Part shown: piece after piece, positions 1 to 6,027 of the stretch
How the letters are laid out: each line of letters begins with the position of its first letter
Numbering within the stretch: position 1 is the first letter of the stretch
Assembly (NCBI GenBank): GCA_002372575.1
Contig: DFHC01000033.1
Span: 1-22,983, forward strand
DNA: 22,983 nucleotides
Reading direction: 5' to 3'
DNA from: a bacterium UBA3734
Lineage (GTDB): Bacteria > Bacteroidota > Bacteroidia > Bacteroidales > Bacteroidaceae
Notes under the pieces: model-generated
Told to the model about the DNA's origin: nothing
Seen by the model: only the letters and a program-made list of their open reading frames with translations
Database searches by the model: none
Translations under genes and position numbers: made by a program

Positions 1-587
1 TGGAAACCGCGAATCACCATGTTCTGGAAGCGGTCGCTCTGGATTTTCGCCCAGTTTTCGACCTCGTTCGAGGGGATGTCCTCGGTGTAGCACGTGACAT
101 CGTTCGAGGTGTAGGCATTCGTGCCTTCTGCGCCGATGGCCGACATGAGTTTGTCGTACTCGTTGGGGATGAAATACTGCGCGGCCACCTGGCTCACGGA
201 GTCGATTTCGCGATAGGCCAGCCGGCGCTGCTCGGGGTCGGTGAGCAGGCGATAGCGTTCGTAGCGCTGTTCGATGTCGTCGAGCAGCGGAGCCTCGGCT
301 TCGGGATTGCTGGTGCCGAAGAGCTTCGTGCCCTTAAACATCAGATGCTCCAGATAGTGGGCCAGTCCGGTGGTTTCGGCGGGGTCGTTTTTCGAGCCCG
401 TGCGCACGGCGATGTAGGTCTGGATGCGCGGTTTCTCGCTGTTCACGGAGAGATAGACTTTCAGTCCGTTCTCGAGTGTGTAGATGCGGGTTTGCATCTG
501 GTCGCCCGCCACTGTTTTGTACTCATACGTCTTGGCCGATGCCGTCATTCCGAGCAGCAAGAGGCCGATGGTCAGGATTTTTTTCAT
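1..587 (-). CDS. M16 family zinc peptidase, N-terminal part (runs off the window)
   Basis: This is the first ~195 residues of a secreted or periplasmic insulinase-type metallopeptidase. It was read by translating the minus strand from the ATG at 587-585. A hydrophobic signal peptide (about residues 1-18, ending ASA) is followed by the M16 N-terminal fold. The inverted zinc motif HYLEH (H77, E80, H81) is present within LAHYLEHLMFKG, so the active site is intact. Family members act on peptides, and Bacteroidota genomes often carry large two-repeat versions. The start directly follows the repeat-rich gap after hflX on the same strand, 87 bases away, so the two genes could share a transcript; no TAnnTTTG box is obvious in the gap. 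The C-terminal part lies outside the window, so one-repeat and two-repeat forms cannot be told apart. Confidence 0.9.
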   Translation of the reverse strand, partial: MKKILTIGLLLLGMTASAKTYEYKTVAGDQMQTRIYTLENGLKVYLSVNSEKPRIQTYIAVRTGSKNDPAETTGLAHYLEHLMFKGTKLFGTSNPEAEAPLLDDIEQRYERYRLLTDPEQRRLAYREIDSVSQVAAQYFIPNEYDKLMSAIGAEGTNAYTSNDVTCYTEDIPSNEVENWAKIQSDRFQNMVIRGF

Positions 588-596
588 ATTTTTTTG

Positions 597-644
597 AATT
601 AAGAATTTCAAATTAAGAATTACGAATTAAAAATTAAGAATTAT
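597..644. repeat. Low-complexity AATTAAGAATT repeat between hflX and the peptidase gene
   Basis: About four imperfect copies of an AATTAAGAATT-like unit, including AATTACGAATT variants, fill most of the gap. The same AATTG/AATTA flavour recurs inside the DUF4922-SpoIID gene near 13960. No function is assigned. Confidence 0.7.
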
Positions 645-653
645 GATTACTTT

Positions 654-689
654 TCAATGTTCAATCTTCAATGTTCAATCTTCAATGTT
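654..689. repeat. Tandem TCAATCTTCAATGT repeat overlapping the hflX stop
   Basis: Alternating TTCAATGT and TTCAATCT units repeat about 2.5 times. The minus-strand hflX frame ends inside this array: its last residues (NIED) and its TGA at 677-675 are repeat sequence, so the repeat has replaced or extended the original gene end. Confidence 0.75.
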
Positions 690-1970
690 ATATAAAAAAT
701 CGTTGTACGGATATTTCTGCACGTGCAGCTGTCGCACCATCTGGTAGAGCTGCGTGCGCAGTTCTTCGATGTTTTCCTTGTTTTTGGCGGAAATGAAGAT
801 AGGCGAAGAGGACAATTTCGCCATCCACGTGCGTTTCAGTTCGTCGAGCGACACGTTTTCCTTCGTTGGCGGCGTGAGGTCGTCGGGTTCTTTCTCCACC
901 CACGAATAATTGTCGATTTTGTTGAACACAATCATCGACGGCTTTTCGGCGCAGCCGAGGTCGGCCAGCGTTTTCTCCACGACCTGAATCTGCTCCTCGA
1001 AGTCAGGATGCGAAATATCGACCACGTGCACGAGCAGGTCGGCCTCGCGCGTCTCGTCGAGTGTCGATTTAAACGAATCGACGAGGTCGGTGGGCAACTT
1101 GCGGATGAAGCCCACGGTGTCGGCCAGGAGGAAGGGCAGGTTCTCGATGACCACCTTGCGCACGGTGGTGTCGAGCGTGGCGAAGAGCTTGTTTTCGGCA
1201 AACACGTCGCTCTTCGAGAGCAGGTTCATGATGGTGGATTTGCCCACGTTGGTGTAGCCCACGAGTGCCACGCGGATGAGTCGCCCGCGGTTTTTGCGCT
1301 GCGTGGATTTCTGCTGGTCGATTTCCACGAGCCGCTGCTTCAGCAGCGTGATGCGCTGCTTGATGATGCGCTGGTCCATTTCGAGCTGCGTTTCGCCCGG
1401 GCCGCGCAGTCCCACCGAGCCTTTTCCGCCGCCCGAGCCCGAGCCGCCGCCCTGTCGCTCGAGGTGCGTCCAGAGGCGTTGCAGGCGGGGCAGCATATAG
1501 CGGTATTGCGCCAGTTCCACCTGCGTCTTGGCGTTGGCGGTTTGGGCGCGCATGGCGAAGATGTCGAGGATGAGGCTTGTGCGGTCGAGGATTTTCACTT
1601 TCAGCTCCTGCTCGATGTTGCGAATCTGCTTGGCCGAGAGTTCGTCGTCGAAGATGACCATGCCCACGGGCTGCGGAGGTGCGGAGGTGCGGAGGTGGGG
1701 AGGTGCGAGGTCATATTCATCGGCCTCGTCCTGACACTTTTTGATATACTCTCGAATCTCCTCCAGTTTTCCTTTGCCCACGTAGGTCACGGCACTCGGT
1801 CCGCCCACGCGCTGCGTGAACCGTTTCACGACGACGGCTCCGGCCGTTTTGGCCAGAAACTCCAGTTCGTCGAGGTATTCTTTCGTCTTGGCCTCGTCTT
1901 GCTGCTGCGTGATGAGTCCCACGAGCACGGCGGTCTCGGCTTTCGCCTCGGAAATGACAAATTCTTTCAT
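675..1970 (-). CDS. hflX: Ribosome-associated GTPase HflX
   Basis: HflX binds the ribosome and helps split or rescue stalled 70S particles. The protein has 431 residues from the ATG at 1970-1968. Seen here are an N-terminal HflX domain, the glycine-rich linker (GGGSGSGGG) with the GPGETQLE motif, and a G domain with Walker A GYTNVGKST, G3 DTVGFI and G4 NKID. An upstream in-frame ATG at 2057 would add 29 residues. It is rejected because a full promoter (TTTTG, 19 bases, TAACTTTG) lies between it and 1970, and family members start at MKEFVISE. The frame carries a repeat-encoded insert (APPHLRTSAPPQ) just before the conserved VGMVIFDDELS segment, and its last codons are also repeat sequence. Transcription probably starts within a few bases of the ATG. 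Confidence 0.95.
   Translation of the reverse strand: MKEFVISEAKAETAVLVGLITQQQDEAKTKEYLDELEFLAKTAGAVVVKRFTQRVGGPSAVTYVGKGKLEEIREYIKKCQDEADEYDLAPPHLRTSAPPQPVGMVIFDDELSAKQIRNIEQELKVKILDRTSLILDIFAMRAQTANAKTQVELAQYRYMLPRLQRLWTHLERQGGGSGSGGGKGSVGLRGPGETQLEMDQRIIKQRITLLKQRLVEIDQQKSTQRKNRGRLIRVALVGYTNVGKSTIMNLLSKSDVFAENKLFATLDTTVRKVVIENLPFLLADTVGFIRKLPTDLVDSFKSTLDETREADLLVHVVDISHPDFEEQIQVVEKTLADLGCAEKPSMIVFNKIDNYSWVEKEPDDLTPPTKENVSLDELKRTWMAKLSSSPIFISAKNKENIEELRTQLYQMVRQLHVQKYPYNDFLYNIED
1672..1712. repeat. GCGGAGGT repeat inside hflX
   Basis: Three near-perfect GCGGAGGT units plus a GGGGAGGT variant lie within the HflX frame. They encode a Pro-rich loop in the N-terminal domain and keep the frame open. 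No other HflX motif is disturbed. Confidence 0.75.
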
Positions 1971-1978
1971 ATTGGGTA

Positions 1979-2010
1979 CAAAGTTACGAATAAGTGAGTA
2001 GAATACAAAA
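1979..2010 (-). promoter_or_regulatory. hflX promoter (TTTTG-N19-TAACTTTG)
   Basis: On the minus strand TTTTG (2010-2006) is followed by exactly 19 bases and TAACTTTG (1986-1979), the Bacteroidota sigma consensus. Only eight bases separate the box from the hflX ATG, so the predicted transcription start falls at or within a few bases of the start codon. Confidence 0.85.
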
Positions 2011-2063
2011 GAAAAAGACTTTTTTCTTTTATTCTCGAGCGAGAGTAACTTATTCAAAGCTAC

Positions 2064-2104
2064 AAAAAAGAAGCGAAACCCGTAAAAGTTTCGCTTCTTT
2101 TTTT
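2064..2104 (-). terminator. Bidirectional-looking terminator hairpin upstream of hflX
   Basis: The stem AAGAAGCGAAAC pairs with GTTTCGCTTCTT across an 8-base loop, with an A-run on one side and a T-run on the other. On the minus strand it lies downstream of the cohesin-like gene and just before the hflX promoter, the expected place to end that transcript. The same GCGAAAC/GTTTCGC stem recurs at 5259-5280. Confidence 0.8.
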
Positions 2105-2106
2105 CA

Positions 2107-2223
2107 GGAGTTATCGCTGCGCTTAGGAGTTAGTTCGCTTCGCTCACGGAGTTAGAGGGAGTTAGCAGTCGTTTGACTAAACTATTGACTTTTAACTCCA
2201 GAGGTCGCAGACCTCGTAACTCC
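2107..2223. repeat. GGAGTTA / TAACTCC intergenic repeat
   Basis: Four GGAGTTA units in direct orientation face two inverted TAACTCC units. A short perfect hairpin GAGGTC-GCA-GACCTC (2201-2215) lies between the two inverted copies. No open frame or promoter is visible here. Confidence 0.6.
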
Positions 2224-2233
2224 CTTTCACTTC

Positions 2234-2298
2234 TCATCCCCCCCACTGGGAGCGGCTAAATGCTCCCCACCCTTTGGGAGGGGCTGGGGGTGGGTCTT
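2234..2298. repeat. GC-rich palindromic element, copy 1 (touches the stop of the cohesin-like gene)
   Basis: C-runs, a CCACCCTTTGGGAGGGG core and a CTGGGGGTGGG arm match the dispersed element seen at 2385, 8825, 9750, 13908, 17370 and 18171. It ends at the TAA (2299-2297) of the minus-strand gene. A small hairpin GGGAGC/GCTCCC is included. Confidence 0.7.
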
Positions 2299-2887
2299 AC
2301 TTCACCACCTTCCTGCCATTATGGATATAAATCCCCTTCTCCTTCGGCTCGCCGTTCAACTTTTTGCCGTCCACCGAATACCAGTTCCCCTTCCCTTTTG
2401 GGGCAGGGTTGGGGGAGAGGCTGTCAATTCCCGACGTTTCCTTCACCGTAATGGTGAACTCGGTATCGGGACGGGCATGGCTCACGGCCTCAGGCGTGGC
2501 AGTGCGGAAAAGGCGGATGCGGCCAGTTTTCGTGCCGACGTCGCCATTTACGGTAATGGGCAGACGGAGCAGTTCGCCGTTGGCGAGGTTGTCGAGGTTC
2601 ATGTTATAGAGCACGAAGAGGCGGTCGCCGCTGCTGAGCGTGCTCACGCTGAGTTCGTGGCTGTTGGCCGACGAACCTTTCGTGATGGCAGCCTCATCAA
2701 GGGTGATGCCTGAGGGCAGCGTGAGGTTAAACTGCAAGGCGGTCACGCCGCCGAGACCTGCGCCCGTCACAACCAGCTCTGCCTTCGCTCCGGCCTCGGA
2801 TTCGATGGGCGCAATGCTGAGGGTCTGGGCTGATGCACTAACCATCGCCGTCAGTACAACCAACATATTTAGTAATTTCTGTTTCAT
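2297..2887 (-). CDS. Secreted cohesin-like protein with C-terminal tail domain
   Basis: A 196-residue exported protein. Residues 1-20 form a signal peptide ending ASA before QT. Residues ~22-148 read as a cohesin-like beta-sandwich (LQFNLTLPSGITLDEA, then SGDRLFVLYN and GELLRLPITV). This fold binds dockerins in cellulosomes; in Bacteroidota it is usually a stand-alone surface module of unknown partner. Residues ~155-167 (SPNPAPKGKGN) are encoded by the GC-rich repeat. The C terminus (WYSVDGKKL...KGIYIHNGRKVVK) resembles the short Bacteroidales C-terminal tail related to secretion or sorting domains. The gene follows the dockerin gene after 34 bases on the same strand, so co-transcription is likely. 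The cohesin assignment rests on pattern only and is moderately certain. Confidence 0.75.
   Translation of the reverse strand: MKQKLLNMLVVLTAMVSASAQTLSIAPIESEAGAKAELVVTGAGLGGVTALQFNLTLPSGITLDEAAITKGSSANSHELSVSTLSSGDRLFVLYNMNLDNLANGELLRLPITVNGDVGTKTGRIRLFRTATPEAVSHARPDTEFTITVKETSGIDSLSPNPAPKGKGNWYSVDGKKLNGEPKEKGIYIHNGRKVVK
2385..2422. repeat. GC-rich palindromic element, copy 2, inside the cohesin-like gene
   Basis: A 38-base unit with a TTCCCTTTTGGGG core and a GGGGGAGAGGCT end lies in frame and supplies the linker between the cohesin-like domain and the C-terminal tail. Confidence 0.75.
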
Positions 2888-2921
2888 CGTTATTCGTTGT
2901 TTTTGTTGTTTGACTTATCTT

Positions 2922-3701
2922 TTATTTCATATATACATTCATTTTTGCACCAGTTGAATTTGGTTGCCATATATCATAACTAATAGAATTAATGGTTATT
3001 ATAGATAATTTTTTCCATGTATTATTTGGCGTTGCCATATCACTTGCATATGCTTTAAATGATTTATCGGTTGGAACAGCAACATACCAAGAATTACCGG
3101 CAGTTCCACCAGTTATAGTTTGATTAATTTGATTTGCATTTAAAGTATGCCATTTATTATTTGTGAAGTTTGTATCATCAACTGTTGGTGTTCCACTTAT
3201 TGATGTTGGTTGTGTCTGACCGGCATACCAATAATACACAGTTTGAGCAACAACAAAGTTTATGCTCCCGCTTATCTTGTTATTCGTTTTATAAATCTTG
3301 TATCCCATAACGTCTGTCCAAGTAAACTCAACGGCAGAGCCATTTCCATCAGTGAGTGACTTTATATGTTTTGTCTCAGGCATGACGAAATAGACGTACT
3401 GGCCGTTAGCCGTTACTGAACCTGTTTCGGGGACTTCACTTTCGGCAATTCGGGAGGCTACGTCTGTGAGATTGTCAGCTTGCACGGCGTTGCCATTATT
3501 CGTGCCGGCATACCAATAGCACATCTTTTCTCCGACGGCACCGCCGCCCTCCTTCATAATCTTAATGACATTAACGAGGTCGGCCACATCCACCGTTCCG
3601 TCTTCGTTCACGTCACCTTTTACGGGGTTCGTGTTTTGTGCAAACGCACTTATGCTACCCAGCAGCACCGCTGCCAGCAGCGTGAGAAATCTCGTTTTCA
3701 T
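2922..3701 (-). CDS. Secreted dockerin-type protein with two WYAG modules
   Basis: A 259-residue exported protein. A signal peptide (residues 1-21, ending AFA) leads to a single dockerin-like calcium loop (D30, N32, D34, G35, D38, D41 in GDVNEDGTVDVADLV). Two related modules follow, starting at about residues 61 and 156; each opens with YWYAG and contains a hydrophobic WYV/YVYFVMP strand, so the gene shows internal duplication. The module part (about 2922-3480) is clearly more AT-rich than the signal/dockerin part, which suggests a mosaic origin. Upstream is the P-loop gene (19 bases), downstream the cohesin-like gene (34 bases). Dockerin loops usually bind cohesins, and the adjacent cohesin-like product is a natural candidate partner. 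That pairing is inferred. Catalytic function: none recognised. Confidence 0.8.
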   Translation of the reverse strand: MKTRFLTLLAAVLLGSISAFAQNTNPVKGDVNEDGTVDVADLVNVIKIMKEGGGAVGEKMCYWYAGTNNGNAVQADNLTDVASRIAESEVPETGSVTANGQYVYFVMPETKHIKSLTDGNGSAVEFTWTDVMGYKIYKTNNKISGSINFVVAQTVYYWYAGQTQPTSISGTPTVDDTNFTNNKWHTLNANQINQTITGGTAGNSWYVAVPTDKSFKAYASDMATPNNTWKKLSIITINSISYDIWQPNSTGAKMNVYMK

Positions 3702-3720
3702 ATTTTTCTTGTTAATAGGA

Positions 3721-4386
3721 TTAAACGTATTTTCTTGTTTGCATTTGATTCATAATATCTATTATCTCCAATGCTACATTTTCATCATGTTCACAGATTT
3801 TTTTAATCTTTTGATAGCCTGGAACGGGCTTACTTTTACCACGGCATGGGTATTTCCTTATCCACCGTTCGCCCTGCCAATCTTCACAGGTTAAATCCTG
3901 ATAATACCTTTGTGCTTGTATGCCGCCATATTGAGTAATATTGGCTGGATTAATACAAATTTCTGGGCGGGGTTTAGCTTTCAGCTCTTCGTGGTCAATT
4001 TTGACAAATTTTTTCCCGTCGAACTCATATACTTTGTGTGGCTTGAGTACACACTGGTAGAAGAACCGAAAGTTGTCTTCTACCATCTGCCAGTTATCTC
4101 CGTCGGTAGAGACATAGATTGGGATTTTTTTACCCTCCGCCGTCTGATAATGTACGATAACACTCACGTCGCGATATCTGTTGTTATTTTTATCGTAGAA
4201 TGCATTCTCAAAAGCGTTTTGAATGGAAGCCTTACGACTTCCTCCTCCACAAAGCAATACGATAAGATGTTGCAGGGTACTACTCTTTCCACAATTGCTC
4301 TCGCCAAACAGCACAATGCCAAACATTGGCTTGGGTGATTTTCTTTTTAAAAGTTGCAATGAAACTCTTTCCTCGTTTTTTTTCAT
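3721..4386 (-). CDS. Orphan P-loop ATP/GTP-binding protein
   Basis: A 221-residue soluble protein of unknown function. The only clear motif is a Walker A loop near the N terminus, GESNCGKS (G28-S35), after a hydrophobic strand (FGIVLF). No convincing Walker B or arginine finger is visible, and the remaining part (Trp/Tyr-rich, with a Lys/Arg-rich C-terminal third) matches no family I know. There is no signal peptide. Base composition is AT-rich compared with hflX or nagB, which suggests horizontal acquisition. It is followed after 19 bases by the dockerin gene and preceded by a 345-base gap holding possible RNA structure. It could be a cargo or defence-type NTPase, but nothing in the sequence proves this. 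Confidence 0.75.
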   Translation of the reverse strand: MKKNEERVSLQLLKRKSPKPMFGIVLFGESNCGKSSTLQHLIVLLCGGGSRKASIQNAFENAFYDKNNNRYRDVSVIVHYQTAEGKKIPIYVSTDGDNWQMVEDNFRFFYQCVLKPHKVYEFDGKKFVKIDHEELKAKPRPEICINPANITQYGGIQAQRYYQDLTCEDWQGERWIRKYPCRGKSKPVPGYQKIKKICEHDENVALEIIDIMNQMQTRKYV

Positions 4387-4498
4387 AATTCGAATAAGTC
4401 TAAATGTTTAGGATGATTTTGATTTGGAAGTCCAAGGGTGCTGGAAAATAGACAGAAAAAGAAAACGTGGACTCATTACTTCGTCTACGTATTCTACG

Positions 4499-4612
4499 GT
4501 ATTGGGGATGACCTTGTATTCTTAAACGAGTAAAAGCCCACGCCGGTTGGCGTGAACATCAACTTCATTCTTGAATACTTTTCTTTCAATTCCCCAATTG
4601 TTAGAATACAAG
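4499..4612. other. Structured intergenic stretch with pseudoknot-like pairing
   Basis: The gap 4387-4731 has no plausible gene. It contains a strong hairpin CACGCC-GGTT-GGCGTG (4539-4554) and a smaller one, CAATT-CCCC-AATTG (4587-4600). Two long-range complements interlock: ATTGGGGA (4501-4508) with TCCCCAAT (4591-4598), and CTTGTATTCT (4513-4522) with AGAATACAAG (4603-4612). This is a possible non-coding RNA, leader or protein-binding site between the toxin gene and the P-loop gene; strand unknown. No known RNA family was recognised. Confidence 0.35.
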
Positions 4613-4670
4613 AACTAAGCTAACGCTTCTTATCTATATGTCTTTTTGCTTTGTTTTATGTCATAGGCAA

Positions 4671-4705
4671 GTTGAATTTTGAGGGTTGATGGTTGAGGTT
4701 TGAAT
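4671..4705. repeat. GGTTGATGGTTGAGG low-complexity repeat
   Basis: GTTGA/GGTTGA units repeat about four times downstream of the toxin gene. The same family (GTTGATGGTTGAATG) occurs inside the DUF4922-SpoIID gene at 14136-14169. Confidence 0.55.
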
Positions 4706-4731
4706 TATGGTTTAATGATTTATCTGTTTGT

Positions 4732-5004
4732 TTAGAACAGGTCGGAATGCGTACCGGTATCGACGAGTATCAAACGAAGCTGTCGGTCGTCTTGCTCCCA
4801 CACGAGCAGCCAGTCTGGGTTAATGTGACATTCCCAGCAGCCTTTGTATTTGCCTTGCAGCTTATGCTGACGATATTCGGGAGGGAGTATGCCTTTCTCC
4901 TGCAAAATGTCGAGCACGGCCACAAACTCCTGAATGTTGAGTCCGCGACGGGCGCAACGCTTCAGCGACCGTTTAAACTGTCCGGTGTAGATTACCTCGT
5001 ACAT
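4732..5004 (-). CDS. YafQ-family mRNA interferase toxin
   Basis: A 90-residue RelE/ParE-superfamily endoribonuclease of the YafQ branch, which cleaves mRNA on the ribosome. Every residue associated with YafQ catalysis is present: H47, H60, D64, W65 (in HINPDW), H86 and F90 (in GTHSDLF). The LPPEYRQHKLQG strand is also typical, and the length matches the family. The ATG lies three bases after the antitoxin stop, a tightly coupled arrangement with the antitoxin first. The family is known to be autoregulated through the antitoxin-toxin complex. No sign of decay is seen, so the toxin is probably active when freed. Confidence 0.93.
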   Translation of the reverse strand: MYEVIYTGQFKRSLKRCARRGLNIQEFVAVLDILQEKGILPPEYRQHKLQGKYKGCWECHINPDWLLVWEQDDRQLRLILVDTGTHSDLF

Positions 5005-5007
5005 CGC

Positions 5008-5211
5008 TTAGCCAAGAATCTGCTTGATGAGGTCTTCCGCATTCTCAGCACGATAGACATTGCCTTTGCGAATATCCTCCAGCCCTTTTTCTATTCCACT
5101 CTTGCGACGACGGCGTATGGTCCACCCCATTTTCCTAGCCAGGCTCCTGAGTAAACTCAGGTCTCCGTTTGGCAACGAAAGACTTACATTTTCTATCGCT
5201 ACGGTTTGCAT
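5008..5211 (-). CDS. Antitoxin of the YafQ-type system
   Basis: A 67-residue partner of the downstream toxin. The protein carries the segment LLRSLARKMGW followed by basic residues (RRRRK) and an acidic, helical C terminus ending LIKQILG. This layout is common in small Bacteroidota antitoxins paired with YafQ-like toxins: an N-terminal DNA-binding or dimer part and a toxin-wrapping C terminus. The ATG at 5211-5209 is chosen because the promoter box TATCTTTG (5248-5241) lies just upstream. A longer frame opening at 5271 would include that promoter and is not credible. The family of the DNA-binding fold cannot be stated from sequence by eye. Confidence 0.85.
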   Translation of the reverse strand: MQTVAIENVSLSLPNGDLSLLRSLARKMGWTIRRRRKSGIEKGLEDIRKGNVYRAENAEDLIKQILG

Positions 5212-5240
5212 ATTGATGTTTATTTGATTTATCTTGTTTG

Positions 5241-5272
5241 CAAAGATACGACAAAAATGCGAAACTTCCAAA
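5241..5272 (-). promoter_or_regulatory. Promoter of the toxin-antitoxin pair
   Basis: TATCTTTG (5248-5241) with an upstream TTTG (5272-5269) spaced 20 bases fits the Bacteroidota consensus. The predicted leader is about 20-25 bases. The upstream half of the promoter overlaps the palindrome at 5259-5280. Confidence 0.7.
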
Positions 5273-5280
5273 AGTTTCGC
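5259..5280. promoter_or_regulatory. Perfect inverted repeat over the toxin-antitoxin promoter (candidate operator)
   Basis: GCGAAACTT (5259-5267) and AAGTTTCGC (5272-5280) form a perfect 9-base inverted repeat around CCAA, covering the -33 region. It lies between two divergent promoters and is not downstream of any gene, so an operator or insulator role fits better than a terminator. However, a T-run follows on the plus strand, and the same stem core serves as a terminator at 2064-2104. Confidence 0.5.
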
Positions 5281-5343
5281 CTGTTTTTTGGCTCCATGAA
5301 AAATAAATTTTTAATTTATGTGTTCACTTCATTGAATTTTTTG

Positions 5344-5351
5344 TAACTTTG
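5344..5351 (+). promoter_or_regulatory. Promoter -7 box of the thioesterase gene
   Basis: TAACTTTG followed by C matches the consensus. The -33 region is weak (TGTT rather than TTTG at the expected distance). It implies a leader of about 30 bases before the ATG at 5388. Confidence 0.65.
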
Positions 5352-5387
5352 CAGTCAGAATTGTTTGATTAAGGATAAAATTTCAAT

Positions 5388-5846
5388 ATGACTGAACCAA
5401 CGACAAAACAACCTGCGCAGGAAGCACCGACATTCCGTCACGTGCTGCCCTTGCAGATTCGCTGGAACGACACCGACAAGTTTGGCCACGTGAACAACGG
5501 CGTTTTTTTCGAGTTTTACGACACGGCGAAGACCGACTACATGACGACCGTGTGCCCGGGTGTGGACTGGGAGCAGGTGGGCATCGTGGTGGTGCACATC
5601 GAGGCCGACTTCGTTGCCGAGGTGAAGGCCGGTCACCACATTCTCGCCCGCACGCGCACCTCGCACATCGGGCGCACGAGCATTCGTCTGGAACAGGAAA
5701 TCATCGACTCAGACACGCAGCAGGTGAAGTGCCGCTGCACGTCGGTGATGGTGCTCTACGACCTCCACGAGCACCAGACGATTCCGCTGCCCGACCACTG
5801 GGTGCAGGCTATTAACGCGTATGAAGGAAAGGAGCTAAAAGGTTAA
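5388..5846 (+). CDS. Acyl-CoA thioesterase, hotdog fold (4HBT/YbgC type)
   Basis: A 152-residue single-domain cytoplasmic hydrolase of thioesters. The N-terminal signature WNDTDKFGHVNNGVFFEFYD carries the catalytic Asp and the GHVNN turn of the 4HBT family. The following DF..E(V/I)KAG strand and the HIGRTSIRLEQEI strand are the usual hotdog sheet. The substrate cannot be predicted. The gene has its own promoter and stands alone between the divergent toxin-antitoxin pair and nagB. Its last codons (ELKG and the TAA) merge into a TTAAAGGG-type tandem repeat, so the C-terminal end appears to be repeat-derived. Confidence 0.88.
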   Translation: MTEPTTKQPAQEAPTFRHVLPLQIRWNDTDKFGHVNNGVFFEFYDTAKTDYMTTVCPGVDWEQVGIVVVHIEADFVAEVKAGHHILARTRTSHIGRTSIRLEQEIIDSDTQQVKCRCTSVMVLYDLHEHQTIPLPDHWVQAINAYEGKELKG

Positions 5847-5919
5847 AGGGTTAAAAAGTTAAAGGGCTAAAAAGTTAAAGGGCTAAAAAGTTAAAGGGTT
5901 AAAAAGTTAAAGGTTAAAA
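5847..5919. repeat. 16-base tandem repeat AGGGYTAAAAAGTTAA
   Basis: Four complete consecutive units (5847, 5863, 5879, 5895) differ only at one C/T position in the order T, C, C, T, followed by a partial unit. A degenerate unit overlaps the thioesterase stop codon. There are no spacers, so it is not a CRISPR array. Confidence 0.9.
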
Positions 5920-5942
5920 TTCACTCGGAGATCCCAACTCGC

Positions 5943-6019
5943 CGACTCTCAACTGTCAACTATCAACTATCAACTATCAACTCGCCAACTCTCAACTCTC
6001 AACTGTCAACTATCAACTA
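5943..6019. repeat. Heptamer repeat CAACTNT upstream of nagB
   Basis: About ten consecutive CAACTAT/CAACTCT/CAACTGT units end nine bases before the nagB start. No TAnnTTTG promoter is visible in the gap. The family recurs, inverted, at 14908 as TTGAGAGTTGAG. Confidence 0.85.
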
Positions 6020-6027
6020 AAAGAAAT

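Noticed and set aside
723..1997. Long plus-strand open frame opposite hflX
   Set aside because: It is antisense to a clear GTPase with intact motifs; its protein is His/Arg/Val-rich without recognisable domains, as expected from a GC-rich shadow frame.
1971..2057. Upstream ATG giving HflX 29 extra residues
   Set aside because: The stretch contains the complete hflX promoter, and the family starts at MKEFVISE.
5212..5271. Longer antitoxin start
   Set aside because: It would include the promoter box and most of the palindrome; the shorter 67-residue form fits the family.
5847..5919. CRISPR array
   Set aside because: The units are directly adjacent with no spacers and no cas genes are nearby.
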